A stretch of 64,000 nucleotides of DNA from Emydura subglobosa (lineage: Eukaryota > Chordata > Testudines > Chelidae), in NCBI GenBank assembly GCA_007922225.1, contig ML680088.1:15941967-16005966 (forward strand), read 5' to 3'. This document shows, piece by piece, positions 19,506 to 29,607 of this stretch. The notes under the pieces were generated by a model that was given only the letters and a program-made list of their open reading frames with translations, did not search any database and was not told the origin of the DNA. The number at the start of each line of letters is the position of its first letter. Positions within the stretch are counted from its first letter, which is position 1. The translations under genes were made by a program, and so were the position numbers.

Positions 19506-21055
19506 TGAAGTTTGATCTCCTTGCTAATCTATTAACTTCAGAAACACCACGTTTTAATTTCCCTGGGGGTGTGAAAGGATTCAGAGAGAGAATTATAATT
19601 AGCTACTTTAATGTGAAACATTAATTGCAGCTATAATTCAAGAAAAATCAATTATAAGGGTCACAAACCATTACAGGATTTCTTTTTTAAATTCACACTT
19701 CCTCAGAATGCTTTGTTCCCAATTAGTCTGCAGTGTTTATTTCCAGCTTCTGTAAAATTAAGGGCACAAAAACATGGAGCGAGAGCTGTTCTCTAGCTTT
19801 GCGCCCGGTCCCTGAGGAGCCGCGATGATGAGCAGTGAAACAATCGGCACTTAAGATGTACTGGGGGGGAGTCAACTGTGGTTACAGGCTAGCAAAAAAA
19901 TGTTTTGTAGAGACTGAGCCAGGTCACCGAGGGATGGGCTTGAAGCTGCTGCTCCTAGATTGTGAGACAAGTGGTGCCCGCAGCCGTATGCACGTTACAC
20001 GTGGCGTGTGCCATTGGCAGAAGTGCCAAGTCATCAGCGTTGGGCCTCCCAACAGGAGTGGTGTGGAGAAGCAGTGAGGCCTGTCCCCCAGCCCACTCAG
20101 GTTGGGCCCCTGAGCCTGTCCCCTGCCCATGAAGGAGGGGCCATGGTGCCAAAATCTGAGTGGGCAGTGGGAGCTGTTCTCCCTCTCACCATTGTTGTGG
20201 GGCCAGTTCCTGCACCAGGGCTCCCCCAGGGGCCCACCCAGCCTTGCCCACTTCCAGCAGCCCCATGTCCCCTCTGCTCTGCCTGCATGACTCCCTCAAG
20301 GACAGCCTCCAGGGCTGTGGAGATGCCCGCACGGGGTGCCAGCCAGGCTGGGGGTGACTGGGAACATTGGGGCGTACCCTGTGAAAAATTCTTCAGGGCA
20401 CCCCTGTTATGAGAGACCCTCACATACACACTTCTTTCAAACCATACTATCCTCTCGAAATAGTAGGCAATGTTCCCATTTAACCTGTCAGCATCGGGCT
20501 TCGGATTGAAATGTACGCTGGCTGCCCAGCTCTCTCTGAGCTGTTTTCTCAGGCCGGCTCTCTGCAGACTTGGGGAAAAGACACTGCATGCATTCACGCT
20601 TGGAAGATGTTTTTTTTTTCCCTTCCGTCATAAGGGATTAAAAACTGACTAGGATTTTTTAAAAGGAAAACTTAAATTTTGCAGAAACAAACGTGGCAGC
20701 CAGAAAAATGCTAGTAGCGTATGTCCTTGTGAACCAGCATTATACCATCCCTGTTCCTGGCAATATTCTGGTTTAACTTCATGCCAAAAAAGCTCCCTGA
20801 GCAGGCCCCCTGAAAGGATAAACTTTCTTACGTAGAATTCTGGTTCTCTGCAGATGTATCGCTGCCAGAGGTCACCTCGTTGTAGACGCGAGAGAGCCAA
20901 ATTTGGAATAGTTTAAAGTTTGATGCCATCACTCTAACCCACCAGCTGGAGACTTGTAGCAACAATGGCAACAACAGCCAGAAACTGCTTCCCCTTGAGT
21001 CTCCTGAAATGCTTAAATAACGCTATAATAACTAGGCTTAGCAGAATTTGATTTT
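19506..21055. other. Unassigned 1.5 kb, GC-rich core
   Basis: A GC-richer part (about 19930-20400) has overlapping frames on both strands, including 166 codons at 20097-20597 minus, without a recognisable domain. AT-rich flanks. Nothing else supported. Confidence 0.38.
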
Positions 21056-21250
21056 AATTTTTTTTTATCATTTTGAAGGTTTATTTTGTTTATTTTGAGA
21101 TTTGTATCAATTTCACAGTTGCCAAAAGTATGGGGTTTAAGCATTTAAAAAAAAATTTTGATCAGTTTAAATTTTCACAGGTGTGGGAAATTATGGGGGA
21201 ATCAGATAACGACAGGGATCAGATAATACTTATTTTATGACAGTAGACAT
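21056..21250. repeat. AT-rich block, possible fold-back MITE
   Basis: TTTTAATTTTTTTTTATCAT, ATTTTGAGATTTGTATCAA and 'AAAAAAAAATTTTGATCAG' resemble the other AT-rich dispersed blocks. No termini found. Confidence 0.3.
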
Positions 21251-21912
21251 GGAGATTCAAAAAGTTAAAGGTTTATAACCATTAAAACACAAATTGTCAA
21301 CATCACATGTCAAAATATACAAAGTAAATATCCTTAAATCAAACTCTAATATGTGCTCAAGCTTAATTTTTCTTACTTTGCCTATCAGTAAATTTCTATT
21401 ATTATTGATGGAAATATGTTTTGCTGGTTTGTATGTGTATGGTGAAATCTAGGTTTCCTGATATTTACCAGGAAAAGTCAAATCCATTCAAGTCTAACAA
21501 TAACTAAGTATCCACAGCTGAGAACAAATGTGTTCGGGCTGCTGGCGGTCTATTGCAAACATGTATCACTAGTGAACAAGAATTTCGGATAATTTTATCT
21601 GGTATTAAAACTTCTTCCTTTAATAAATCTCCAGGCTGCAGAGACAAAAAGAGGGATGTTTCCAGAAAAATTACTAACTAGTAGCAATTACAACAAAGGA
21701 TGAACACACATGAATCAGCCAAGATTCCTAAACTAAGATTCCTCCTCAGCAAAGAGAAATCAGGTACTCTGAACAGATTACACATATTAAGAGATATTGA
21801 AAAAAATTGAACCTGGAGTCTGGGAGAGTTGAGTAACTAAACTTTTAAATGGGTTCTGCAAGAGGAATAGGCCAACGTCTGTAACTATGGACCCAAGGAG
21901 AAGATACCTGAT
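21251..21912. other. Unassigned AT-rich DNA
   Basis: AT-rich; no coding frame of note and no repeat terminus recognised. Confidence 0.4.
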
Positions 21913-21914
21913 TT

Positions 21915-22055
21915 TAGAGGGCTCTTTAATCTAGCAGAGTAGGGCATAATGAGATCCAATGGATAGAATTTGAAGTGAGAAGAGTTCAGACTGAAATTAA
22001 GATGGCTTTTTAACAGTGAAGATAATGGGTGGAGAAAGTTAATTCCATTTAATAG
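21915..22055 (+). repeat. CR1 LINE fragment, sense
   Basis: GAGGGCTCTTTAATCTAGCA, GAGATCCAATGGATAGAATT and GTTCAGACTGAAATTAAGAT followed by TTTTTAACAGTGAAGATAAT match the CR1 segment before the 3' end. Both the 5' part and the true 3' terminus are missing. Confidence 0.82.
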
Positions 22056-23567
22056 AAGCTTTCGATATTTCAGAAATTGGTTTTGTCCTGATTCGGAAAG
22101 AAAATCAGCAATTTCAAAATTCTCCAAGTGGGAATAGAGCCCTGGCTCGGGGGCAGTCTGCCTGGTGGGCAGCCCCAGAACCGCCAACCCTGGACATCTG
22201 GGGGTCACCAATCCAGCAGGCAGACTCCTGAAGAGCTGGGTGAGTGATCTGGCAGGAAACCAGGCAGGTTTAGAGTGAAAACCTGGCCCCATTGCCTATA
22301 TCTGAACTTGTGCACAGTCTATAGGGTCTTTGTACGAATTTATAAAATCCTCAGGGCCCTGGCTACTTTAAATTGTATCCATTGAATTCCAGTGTGATCT
22401 GCTGTGACACTGAAGGCAGTAATCCAGCTGTGGGTTAAGTCTTGCAGACATGTTAGATGTCTCTGGAGTTGCAGGAACCCAGTTTGGATACAGTCTCAGT
22501 TTCCAGCTGATCACAAATTCGGTGGCTGCTGCGCTGCCATTCCTGACAGAGACCTGCATTTCTAAAACGTGTTTTGATGCAGTTTCTCTTTACCTTTTGG
22601 AGTTGTATTTAGCTGCTCTAAGTATGTAGCCGTTGTAACTTTGTGGAGTTCAAGTGCATGCTCAAAATGAGCATCATCCTGCCCATTAAAATAATGAAGA
22701 ATCAGAAGACATTCACCCTGTATATTTTTTGTAACTATTCTACTACTGCTGTCATTTACATGAGGCAGGGAAGCAGGCAGTCACACGCAGCACTTCTGAT
22801 CTCTTCCGAATCAAGAACTGTAGGCTCTGCAAAGGGCATGGATGCAAGGGACTGAGTCGTAGGCAGGGCAGGTCCCCGAGTTGAGGGAGCAAATGCAGGG
22901 GCTGAAGGGAACAGAGGAATTTCCTCTCTTACCATCTCAAATAGAAGCGTACTGTTAGAAAGTCTCTCCTAGAAGCACTTTCAGGACAGCCAAGAAACAG
23001 ACACTGTGCAGCTGGGGAGACAGGTATCCTGGGGACTGGATACATTGTTGGAGGTGCTGGGAAGTTCCTTGGAGCTTGGGAGATCCACCAGGAGAACATA
23101 ATGATGGAGCCCTTTTCCCACAAGGCGGGTAAAGTGCCATGCCGCTGTGAAGGCACAGTATCAGGGATATCTTTCAGCCGGTACCTATGCTGCTTCTAGG
23201 CAGAGATCTGAGTGGTCTGTGTCTCTCTCCAGCTTTGACAATACTTGTGGAGCTTATGTCCATAAAGTCTCCATGAAGTGAAGTGAATGTGAGACTAGTA
23301 ACCCCACAGCATCTGTGAAGTGAGCTTCTCATGCCATTAAGCTGACAAACTCCCTCCATAGCAAGAAAGGAGCAGTTTTCAATGAGCATTTCACTGTTGC
23401 ATTTTAAGGTTAGGATCTAGCCCTGGAGACCTGCACACAGCTCCCACGGAAATCCGCGGAGGTAGCATGTAGGCGTTTGAAGGCAGAAACGGCTTTTTAG
23501 AGCAAATGCACAATGCAGATGTTGTCAATACAAAGCACACACCATTGCTAAGGCCCCAGTCTAATCA
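22056..23567. other. Unassigned 1.5 kb
   Basis: It begins with a short AT-rich part that may be a fold-back remnant (TTTCAGAAATTGGTTTTG...). The rest holds only short frames without domains. Confidence 0.38.
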
Positions 23568-23764
23568 ACCAATTAAGCATGTGGTTATTTTTAACCTTGT
23601 GCATAGTTCCAGTGAAGCCCTAGCTTTATAATCTGTGACTCTATGAATTAATGTGGATTTATTAACCAATGCCCAGTAGCCACGGTGCCTGCCCTGCAAA
23701 TTTCTCAGAGAAGGTGAGATGGGAGGTGAGCAGTCGTCACAAACTTGCATCAGACAGAAAGTGT

Positions 23765-23872
23765 GTTAATGTGATCTTGGAACCAGGGAATAGTTTGAGA
23801 TTAGCTGTGGGACTATGCATGTGCTTAAAATTAAGCCTGTACTTAAATACTGCTGGACCAGGGTCTCAGCTC
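23765..23872. repeat. Decayed fold-back MITE fragment
   Basis: CATGTGCTTAAAATTAAGCC and 'CTGTACTTAAATACTGCTGGACCAGGG' match the core of the type also seen at 19415-19505 and 24350-24482. Possible related debris lies at 23568-23620 (AATTAAGCATGTGG). Confidence 0.42.
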
Positions 23873-24349
23873 TGAATGAAAAAAATTGTTAAAACCTCTC
23901 AAAACCAGTTACTAACATAAACATCTCCAGCCCTTCTGGGGTTTGACCTATACTAGGATCACACCCCCGTCAGCTCATCCAGCTGCACTGCTGCCTGCTG
24001 CAATACTATGCTGGGCAGAGCCACCCACCCCCAGCCATCTGAAAATGGATTACACATGGGTCAAATATTCCTGAAGGGAAACATTTACAGACTAAAAGCC
24101 AAGCAAGACTATAAGTCAGGGCCAAATCATGCTTCCCTGCCCTATGAGTTTCAACTGGACTGCTCAAGAGGGTAGGGTTTAGTCCCTAATTTGACCCCCA
24201 CTTCCTGCATTTTACGTGCAATGACTAAGCCTGGATACTTATCTCAAAACTCACAATTCTTCCTCCTTCACAGACCCTATTTGCCATTCTCCCCTTTATA
24301 TAGCACTTCACATTTTTTCTTCTTAGTAAAACAACAGATCTCTGTATTC
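23873..24349. other. Unassigned, no feature recognised
   Basis: No gene or repeat family recognised. Confidence 0.4.
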
Positions 24350-24482
24350 TGGCCCCAATTCATGAAAGCATCACTATTCAGAGCAGCACCTAAGCACATG
24401 ATTATGTTCCATAGCTTTATGGAAATTAAGCAGGTGCTCAAAGCTAAGCACGTGCTTAGGTGTTTTCCTGGCTTGGGGCCTA
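24350..24482. repeat. Palindromic MITE with GGCCCCAA ends
   Basis: GGCCCCAATTCATGAAAGCA begins it and CTTGGGGCC ends it. Inside, CACCTAAGCACATGATTA and AAGCACGTGCTTAGGTG are inverted copies. It is a fairly complete member of the type seen at 19415 and 23765. Confidence 0.6.
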
Positions 24483-24597
24483 TATCCTCTGAGCCATAAC
24501 TGACACAGGTAAGCCTGATGCTTCTCGGCTTTTCCCTTCCTTTTACTTTTCATGTTGTGTTAGCGTTACAAATACCTTTACATCTGCTTTCCAATAT

Positions 24598-24640
24598 TCA
24601 TTGATTTTTAAGGCCAGAAGGGACTTTTGGATTTCGAGGG
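24598..24640 (-). repeat. Tiny CR1 3' end fragment, antisense
   Basis: TTAAGGCCAGAAGGGAC is the antisense CR1 terminal signature; little else survives. Confidence 0.4.
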
Positions 24641-24804
24641 CTGCCCTCAAGTGTTACTGTTGTATTATGAACTCGCCTCTACTTTACAATGAAAATCGTG
24701 CTTTGAATTGAGCAAAAGCTGCTGGAGTCACAGGCCAGTATGAAACTTTGATCCTATATAAATTAATGGCATGCGGGCCAGAAAAGAATTGCCCAAGCCT
24801 TACT

Positions 24805-24876
24805 AAAGGTTGGTTCCCACACTTAAGTCAATGGCAAAGCTCTCATCGATATGAATGGTACAAGGTCAGGGCCGAA
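24805..24876. repeat. Degraded palindromic MITE
   Basis: TTAAGTCAATGGCAAAGCTC and TATGAATGGTACAAGGTC reproduce the inverted 'tcaatggcaaaactc / tgacttcaatgggg' pattern of the 30948-31014 element, but more decayed. Confidence 0.38.
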
Positions 24877-25199
24877 AACCGGGAACTGAAAAATTGCTAG
24901 GCAAAATACGTTACGATAGCGAAAGTTTTAAATTCATATCAATCAATTGAAAACAATACCATGTCATGGTCATTAAAAAACACATTTGAAAGTAATGGAA
25001 TTCAGAGTTAGGATTCCTCAGAGACCTTCAGCTCTGATCCTCTATCCTTGATGCCTGTCTACTGAATATGGATATCAGGATTTCATAAACATTACCACAA
25101 TGTTAGAAACCTTGCACATTACTGACCAATGGAATTGCTCTCATTGGTCTGGATGGGCTTTGGAACGGGCTTCAAAGCCCAACAGTAACCTCAAAGAAG
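24877..25199. other. Unassigned, no feature recognised
   Basis: No domain or repeat terminus recognised. Confidence 0.4.
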
Positions 25200-25715
25200 C
25201 AGAGCTGGTTGAAAATGCCAATTGTTTTCTGTAGGGCATTTAAAAAAAGAATTTTTTCCCCTTCAAAATCTCCCAGGGATATATTTGGTTTCTTGACAGC
25301 AAATCAAAACCTGACAACTTTTCTGTTTTTGAAAACCAGAAACTGATTTTTTTCCATAAATGGAAATTTTCACGGAATATTTTTGTTTCTTTTCAAATTT
25401 GTCCCTTTTTTTGACAAAAAGCCCAAAAATTAAAAACAAAAAAATTCAGGTTTTAAAAACTGAATTTTGTATGGAAGTTGCCTCTTTCCCCCCCTTTTTT
25501 CCTTTTATCCACCAGCCCCTCCTTTCCATGGTAAAATGGAAAAGGGGAGAAAAAATATGAAAAAGGGACAAAAACCAGAAAGTTTTCAAGATCTGAAAAA
25601 TGATTGGTTTAGTTTTGGTTTGTTTTTTCATCAAAAAACTGACACATTTGAAAAAGAAACACAGGCTGTTTTGATGAAATGACATTTTAGATGGATAATT
25701 TTTGACCAGGTCTAC
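25200..25715. repeat. AT-rich fold-back MITE-like block, about 515 bp
   Basis: GAAAACCAGAAACTGATTTT, TTTTTCCATAAATGGAAATT, TTGACAAAAAGCCCAAAAAT and CATGGTAAAATGGAAAAGGG alternate complementary A- and T-rich segments around a C-rich/G-rich centre (CCCCCCTTTTTTCC against GGAAAAGGGGAG). The symmetry suggests a long palindromic element; overlapping frames on the two strands mirror this. Confidence 0.48.
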
Positions 25716-26829
25716 ACAGTGAGACTCCTCCATGTGTTTAAAGTTCTTAAGACTTTGCTGATTCGGGCCCTAAATGACTATAGAGCAAAATGTAATACAT
25801 TCTACACGTCACAGTGGGCTAAGGTGTCTGTACCCTTGTGACATCTTCAGTCAATCCGTACAGAGTGGATGGGGCAGGAATGTATTTCTGGGCAGTTTCT
25901 AGAAAGTCATGCTGCTAGAGAAGCTACTGGACCACTGAACAAGATTCTTTGAGGTGAAGAATCCACCAAACATGTCCTTATGTGATGAGATCAGCTGCTA
26001 GAAGCACAAAGTTGAGGTAGGAATTCTGGTGACTGATAGCTGGGGTAAATAAGATAAGTGAGGAAAGGTGCATGGGAGCTGTGAACAAAGCCTCCAGAGA
26101 TACATTTCAACCCCAGTGATCAGTTCAGGTTTTCAAGCCTGTCTTTGCACAAAAAAGTCTAGAATTTGATTTTCTAAAGAAAGAAAGTTCAGATGTGTTG
26201 CTCTCTAGAGGGTTAACTGTCTAAGTGTATATTCAGCCAGGACAGGATGAACTAGTTTTTCAAAGCTCCATTGCAGAGAACTCTAAAATTAATCACCCAT
26301 CCTTCCTACAAATATGCAAAGTTCACGTTTAGGACAGCTGACTAAAAGAAACCTGGAATTTGCAGCCGAAGCTGTTTATGACATGGTGTTCCAAAATAAA
26401 ATTATAAGACTTTTCCAAAAGCAAAACCCTTCACATTTCACACTCTCCTATCTTCAAGAGAACTTGGATAATTCATACCAAACTGTACAAAATAAATTAT
26501 CTTTTGGACAGAGAAATGCCTGAGACATTCCAGGCAAAAATCCCAACTTCTTGAGTAACTTCAAGGGTGAAGTTACTCTCCACTTATCTGATGGTAAGGT
26601 GATTAATAGTGGAGTTTCTAATATGGCTCCATGCTATGTAGGAATTGTCCAGTCTGAATGGAAGAGAGGCACATTGGATGGAATAAAAGTGATTGTGTAT
26701 TCTGAGACCAAGAGAAAGGGAATAGTCAGTGCCGTTATTTCTATTACTTAAAAAGCAGAAAAGTCTTTTAACCTAAAGAATATTCCATTCAAAATATGTT
26801 AAAATAACATTAGGCTGCTCAAGAAATTC
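25716..26829. other. Unassigned 1.1 kb with two short adjacent plus-strand frames
   Basis: Frames 26314-26523 (69 codons) and 26551-26751 (66 codons) follow each other closely. Neither shows a domain I recognise. They could be decayed coding remnants or chance in AT-rich DNA. Confidence 0.35.
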
Positions 26830-26985
26830 TAGATGAACCATTTTTCCAGTCTGAAAATGGGCTTTTTCAAAACTGAAATTTTCTGCTAGGAAAGATTGAT
26901 TTTTGGCTGAATTTTCCACTGGGAAAATTGAAACATTTCGTTTTGGTTTGTCAACCTCAAACTAAACAGTTCTTTTCGAGCCAGT
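26830..26985. repeat. AT-rich fold-back MITE fragment
   Basis: CATTTTTCCAGTCTGAAAAT, GGGCTTTTTCAAAACTGAAA, GCTGAATTTTCCACTGGGAA and 'ACATTTCGTTTTGG' are typical of the AT-rich block type in this window. Confidence 0.42.
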
Positions 26986-27373
26986 TGACTTTAGTCTCTG
27001 AGCCTGGATGCCATTAAGTTCTGCAGATGCTTTGGGGTTCCTTAAATTGTGAAGATTAAGTTCTGCAGACACTTCTGGGGTCACCAGACTAGCGTTGGTG
27101 GGGCATATCGCTGAGCATCAGCTCGACGTATCTTTTGTTGCTAGCAGGCATATTCTTCCCAGCATGCCCCAGCCTGATCTCAGTTACACTGATAGAAATC
27201 CAGAATAATTCCACTAACCAGTGTAGTTATACTAGATGACACAGGTATTGCAGGGATGCAATGAGGGTAAAAAATCCATTTGTATCCCTTAAATAAGGAA
27301 CATGCTTTTAACAGGGGATCAGTTAACGGGGGCCTGTGCTTAGCTTGAAATAGAAATTGTGACTGCAAACATT
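26986..27373. other. Unassigned, no feature recognised
   Basis: A near-duplicate 'TTAAGTTCTGCAGA' occurs at about 27014-27027 and 27057-27070. Nothing else recognised. Confidence 0.4.
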
Positions 27374-27374
27374 G

Positions 27375-27789
27375 TTGAGATTGTCACAGATTCTTATATT
27401 CTAAGGTCAGAAGGCACCATTATGATAATTTACTCTGACCTCCTGCTTAACATAGGCCAGAGAAAGTTCCCCAAATAATTCCTACAGCGGATCTTTTAGA
27501 AAAACATCCAATCTTGATTAAAAAATTGTCCATGACGGAGAATCCACCATGATCATTGGTAAATTATTCCAATAGTTAATTATTCTCTGTTAAAAGGTAT
27601 GCCTCCTTTTGCATCTGAATTTGTCTAGCTTCAACTTCCAGCCTTGGATCATCTTATACATTTTGCTGCTAGATTGAAGAGCACATTATTAGTATTTGTT
27701 CCCCATGTAGGTATCTGTGGACTGTGATCACGTCACCCCTTAACTTTCTCTTTCTTAAGCTAAATAGATTGAGCTCCTTGGGTTATTTA
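27375..27789 (-). repeat. CR1 LINE, antisense, 3'-terminal part of a copy split by a second retroelement
   Basis: CAGATTCTTATATTCTAAGG, TCAGAAGGCACCATTATGAT, 'CATCCAATCTTGATT', AGAATCCACCATGATCATTG, TTCCCCATGTAGGTATCTGT and 'TTGAGCTCCTTGGG' follow the antisense CR1 order closely. The text stops near 27786 and resumes at about 28916 (AAGGCAGGTTTTCTGATC), so one CR1 copy surrounds the insertion at 27790-28915. Confidence 0.92.
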
Positions 27790-27924
27790 CATGTTGACAA
27801 GCATGTTGACAAGCTCCCCTCTGGACCTGACATCCAATACAGAATGGAGGGAAAGCCCTTCAACCTCAATCGCCTCTGATCCAAGACAAAGACTACCACT
27901 AAATCAGTCATTGAACTCTAATAC

Positions 27925-28347
27925 GTGGACAACTGTGCCTTTTGCACCCACTTGAAAGAAGATCTTCAAGAAATATTTGCCATTTTCTCTGCGGCCTACA
28001 ACCAACTCGGCCCCACATTCAACACCAAAAAAATTAAAATACTCCATCAACAAGCTCCAAATCATCAGGATCTTGCTCCCATAATTCAGATGGATAAGGA
28101 GACCCTGGAGAATGTTGAATGCTTCCTTTACCTTGGCAGTTATCTGTTGCAGAAAGCTAACATTGATGAGGAAATTCAACACCGCTTTCAATGCTTGAGA
28201 AAACATGTCTTCGAAGATTGTGACATCAAGAATCAAGCCAAGCTTCTTGTGTACCCCGCCATTATTGTCCCTGCTTTCTTGAATGGTGCCAAAACCTGGG
28301 TCATGTACAATAGACACCGCAAGGTTCTTGAACGATACCATCAATAG
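27925..28347 (+). pseudogene. Reverse transcriptase C-terminal fragment, first frame
   Basis: This 140-codon frame from an internal Met is the longest surviving part of the nested LINE's polyprotein. It covers the segment after the catalytic palm: a helix-rich LKEDLQEIFAIFSAAYN stretch, 'KIKILHQQAP', 'VECFLYLGSYLLQKANIDEE', 'FQCLRKHVF' and 'YPAIIVPAFLNGAKTWVMYN', all in the order usual for non-LTR RTs. Its Met is not a true start; the frame is open upstream through YVDN. It ends at a stop after ...LERYHQ, and homologous sequence continues past that stop (CLHKIFQIKW). No activity is expected. Confidence 0.85.
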
Positions 28348-28510
28348 TGCCTCCACAAGATCTTCCAAATCAAGTGGGATGACCAACACAACATCAGTGT
28401 TCTGTCTCAAACCAAAACCTCCAGCACTGAAGGTATGATTATCTGCCATCAATTCCATTGGGCCGGTCATGTTCTTCGAATGCTAGAAAATCAAGTCCTG
28501 AAAGGAGGTC

Positions 28511-28846
28511 ATGTTCGCACAACTGAGCCGTGGCCAACGGACAAGGGTCAGGCAAAAAAAGTGCTTCAAGGACACCCTCAAAGCCGACATGAAGACATGC
28601 AATATTGACATAAGCTCATGGGAAACTGAAGACCTCAACCAACCAAAATGGAAAAGGACCTTGTGGCAAGGATCCCAGTATTCTGAGATCCAACTGAGAC
28701 AACAAAAAATGGAGACATGGGAAAGGAGGAAAGAACGCCCCGCAGGTTGGTTCAACAATCCAGATCTGTCCCTTCCATTAGGAAATATCTGCCCCAGCTG
28801 TGACAAGATCTGTGTATCCCGGATTGGTCTCATTATCAACCTGTGA
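28511..28846 (+). pseudogene. Non-LTR polyprotein C-terminus with zinc-finger-like motif, second frame
   Basis: This 111-codon frame, shifted relative to the upstream RT piece, holds the C-terminal end of the same polyprotein: 'LSRGQRTRVRQKKCFKDTLK', 'DISSWETEDLNQPKWKR', then a final 'CPSCDKICVSRIGL'. Related elements end in a C2H2-like finger; here the expected second pair of ligands is incomplete, since no His follows at the usual spacing (the end reads IINL). The frameshift lies between about 28347 and 28511. Nonfunctional remnant. Confidence 0.8.
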
Positions 28847-28915
28847 ACCCCCCAACGATAACAGGCTATCATTTCATGGCAGATAATCATCCTCAAACTC
28901 CGAGAGATTGCCAAC

Positions 28916-29290
28916 GATAAGGCAGGTTTTCTGATCTTTTAATCATTCTCATGGGTCTTCTCTGAACCCACTCCAATTTATCAACATCCTTCTTGAATAC
29001 TGGGCACTGGAACTGGACACAGTATTCCAGCAGTGGTCATACAGGTGCCAAAAAGAGAGGTAAAACAACCTCTCTACTCCTACTCCCTGTTTTTGCATTC
29101 CAGGATTGCATGGCCACAGCATTAGACTCTGAGCTCAGCTGATTATCCACCATCAACTCCAAATCTTTTTCAGACTCACTGCTTTCCAGCTAGAGTCCCC
29201 CATCCTGTAAGTACGGCTGCTTTCTTTGTTCCTAGATGTATATACATTTACATTTAGATTAGCTGCCTGCATTTGTTTTTTTTTGTTTTT
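28916..29290 (-). repeat. CR1 LINE, antisense, 5'-ward part of the split copy
   Basis: It resumes with AAGGCAGGTTTTCTGATC and continues CATTCTCATGGGTCTTCTCT, GGACACAGTATTCCAGCAGT, 'GCTGATTATCCACCATCAAC', 'CAAATCTTTTTCAGACTCAC', ending near a T-rich run at about 29275-29295. The order continues directly from 27789, which proves that the two CR1 parts are one insertion. Confidence 0.9.
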
Positions 29291-29333
29291 TTTCATAGCC
29301 AGGTATAAATATAGGGAGTCTGTTGATTTCTGA

Positions 29334-29571
29334 GGCCTTGTCTACACTAGAAAGTTTTGTCAATAACAGTTTTGCCAGTATACAGCCACCACTGTAATTA
29401 AATCGCTGTTGTGTGTCTTCACTGTCTCCTTCTATCAGTGGACTGCATTCACATTATCAGCTCTTTTGGCAACAAAGTGAGCAGTGCACTGTGGGTCACT
29501 ATCACAGAAGCGGGGGGAGGGAGAAGAGTGAGTGTGTTAGTGAGTGAGTGAGTGAGAGAGAGAGAGAGAGA

Positions 29572-29607
<36 letters not shown>

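Larger units (their letters stand above)
27790..28915 (+). mobile_element. Dead non-LTR retrotransposon nested in CR1, RTE-like or related
   Basis: A 5'-truncated LINE in sense orientation inserted in an antisense CR1. Reading through one frameshift and several stops, it shows the end of an RT palm, the thumb/connection region with an 'FLYLGSYLL' block and 'AKTWVMYNRH', then 'HWAGHVLRM', then 'FKDTLKADMKTCNID', and finally a cysteine-rich 'CPSCDKICVSRIGL' zinc-finger-like end with a stop at 28846. The palm motif reads YVDN (27922-27933) where active enzymes have YADD. A CATGTTGACAAG tandem duplication (27790-27813) lies at the left junction. The clade name is inference; the RT identity is firm. 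Confidence 0.85.

Noticed and set aside
20097..20597. 166-codon minus-strand frame in a GC-rich stretch
   Set aside because: Overlaps plus-strand frames, with no domain or splice-site support.
29540..29603. Regular short repeats considered as a CRISPR-like array
   Set aside because: Simple di- and tetranucleotide repeats without unique spacers, in vertebrate DNA.
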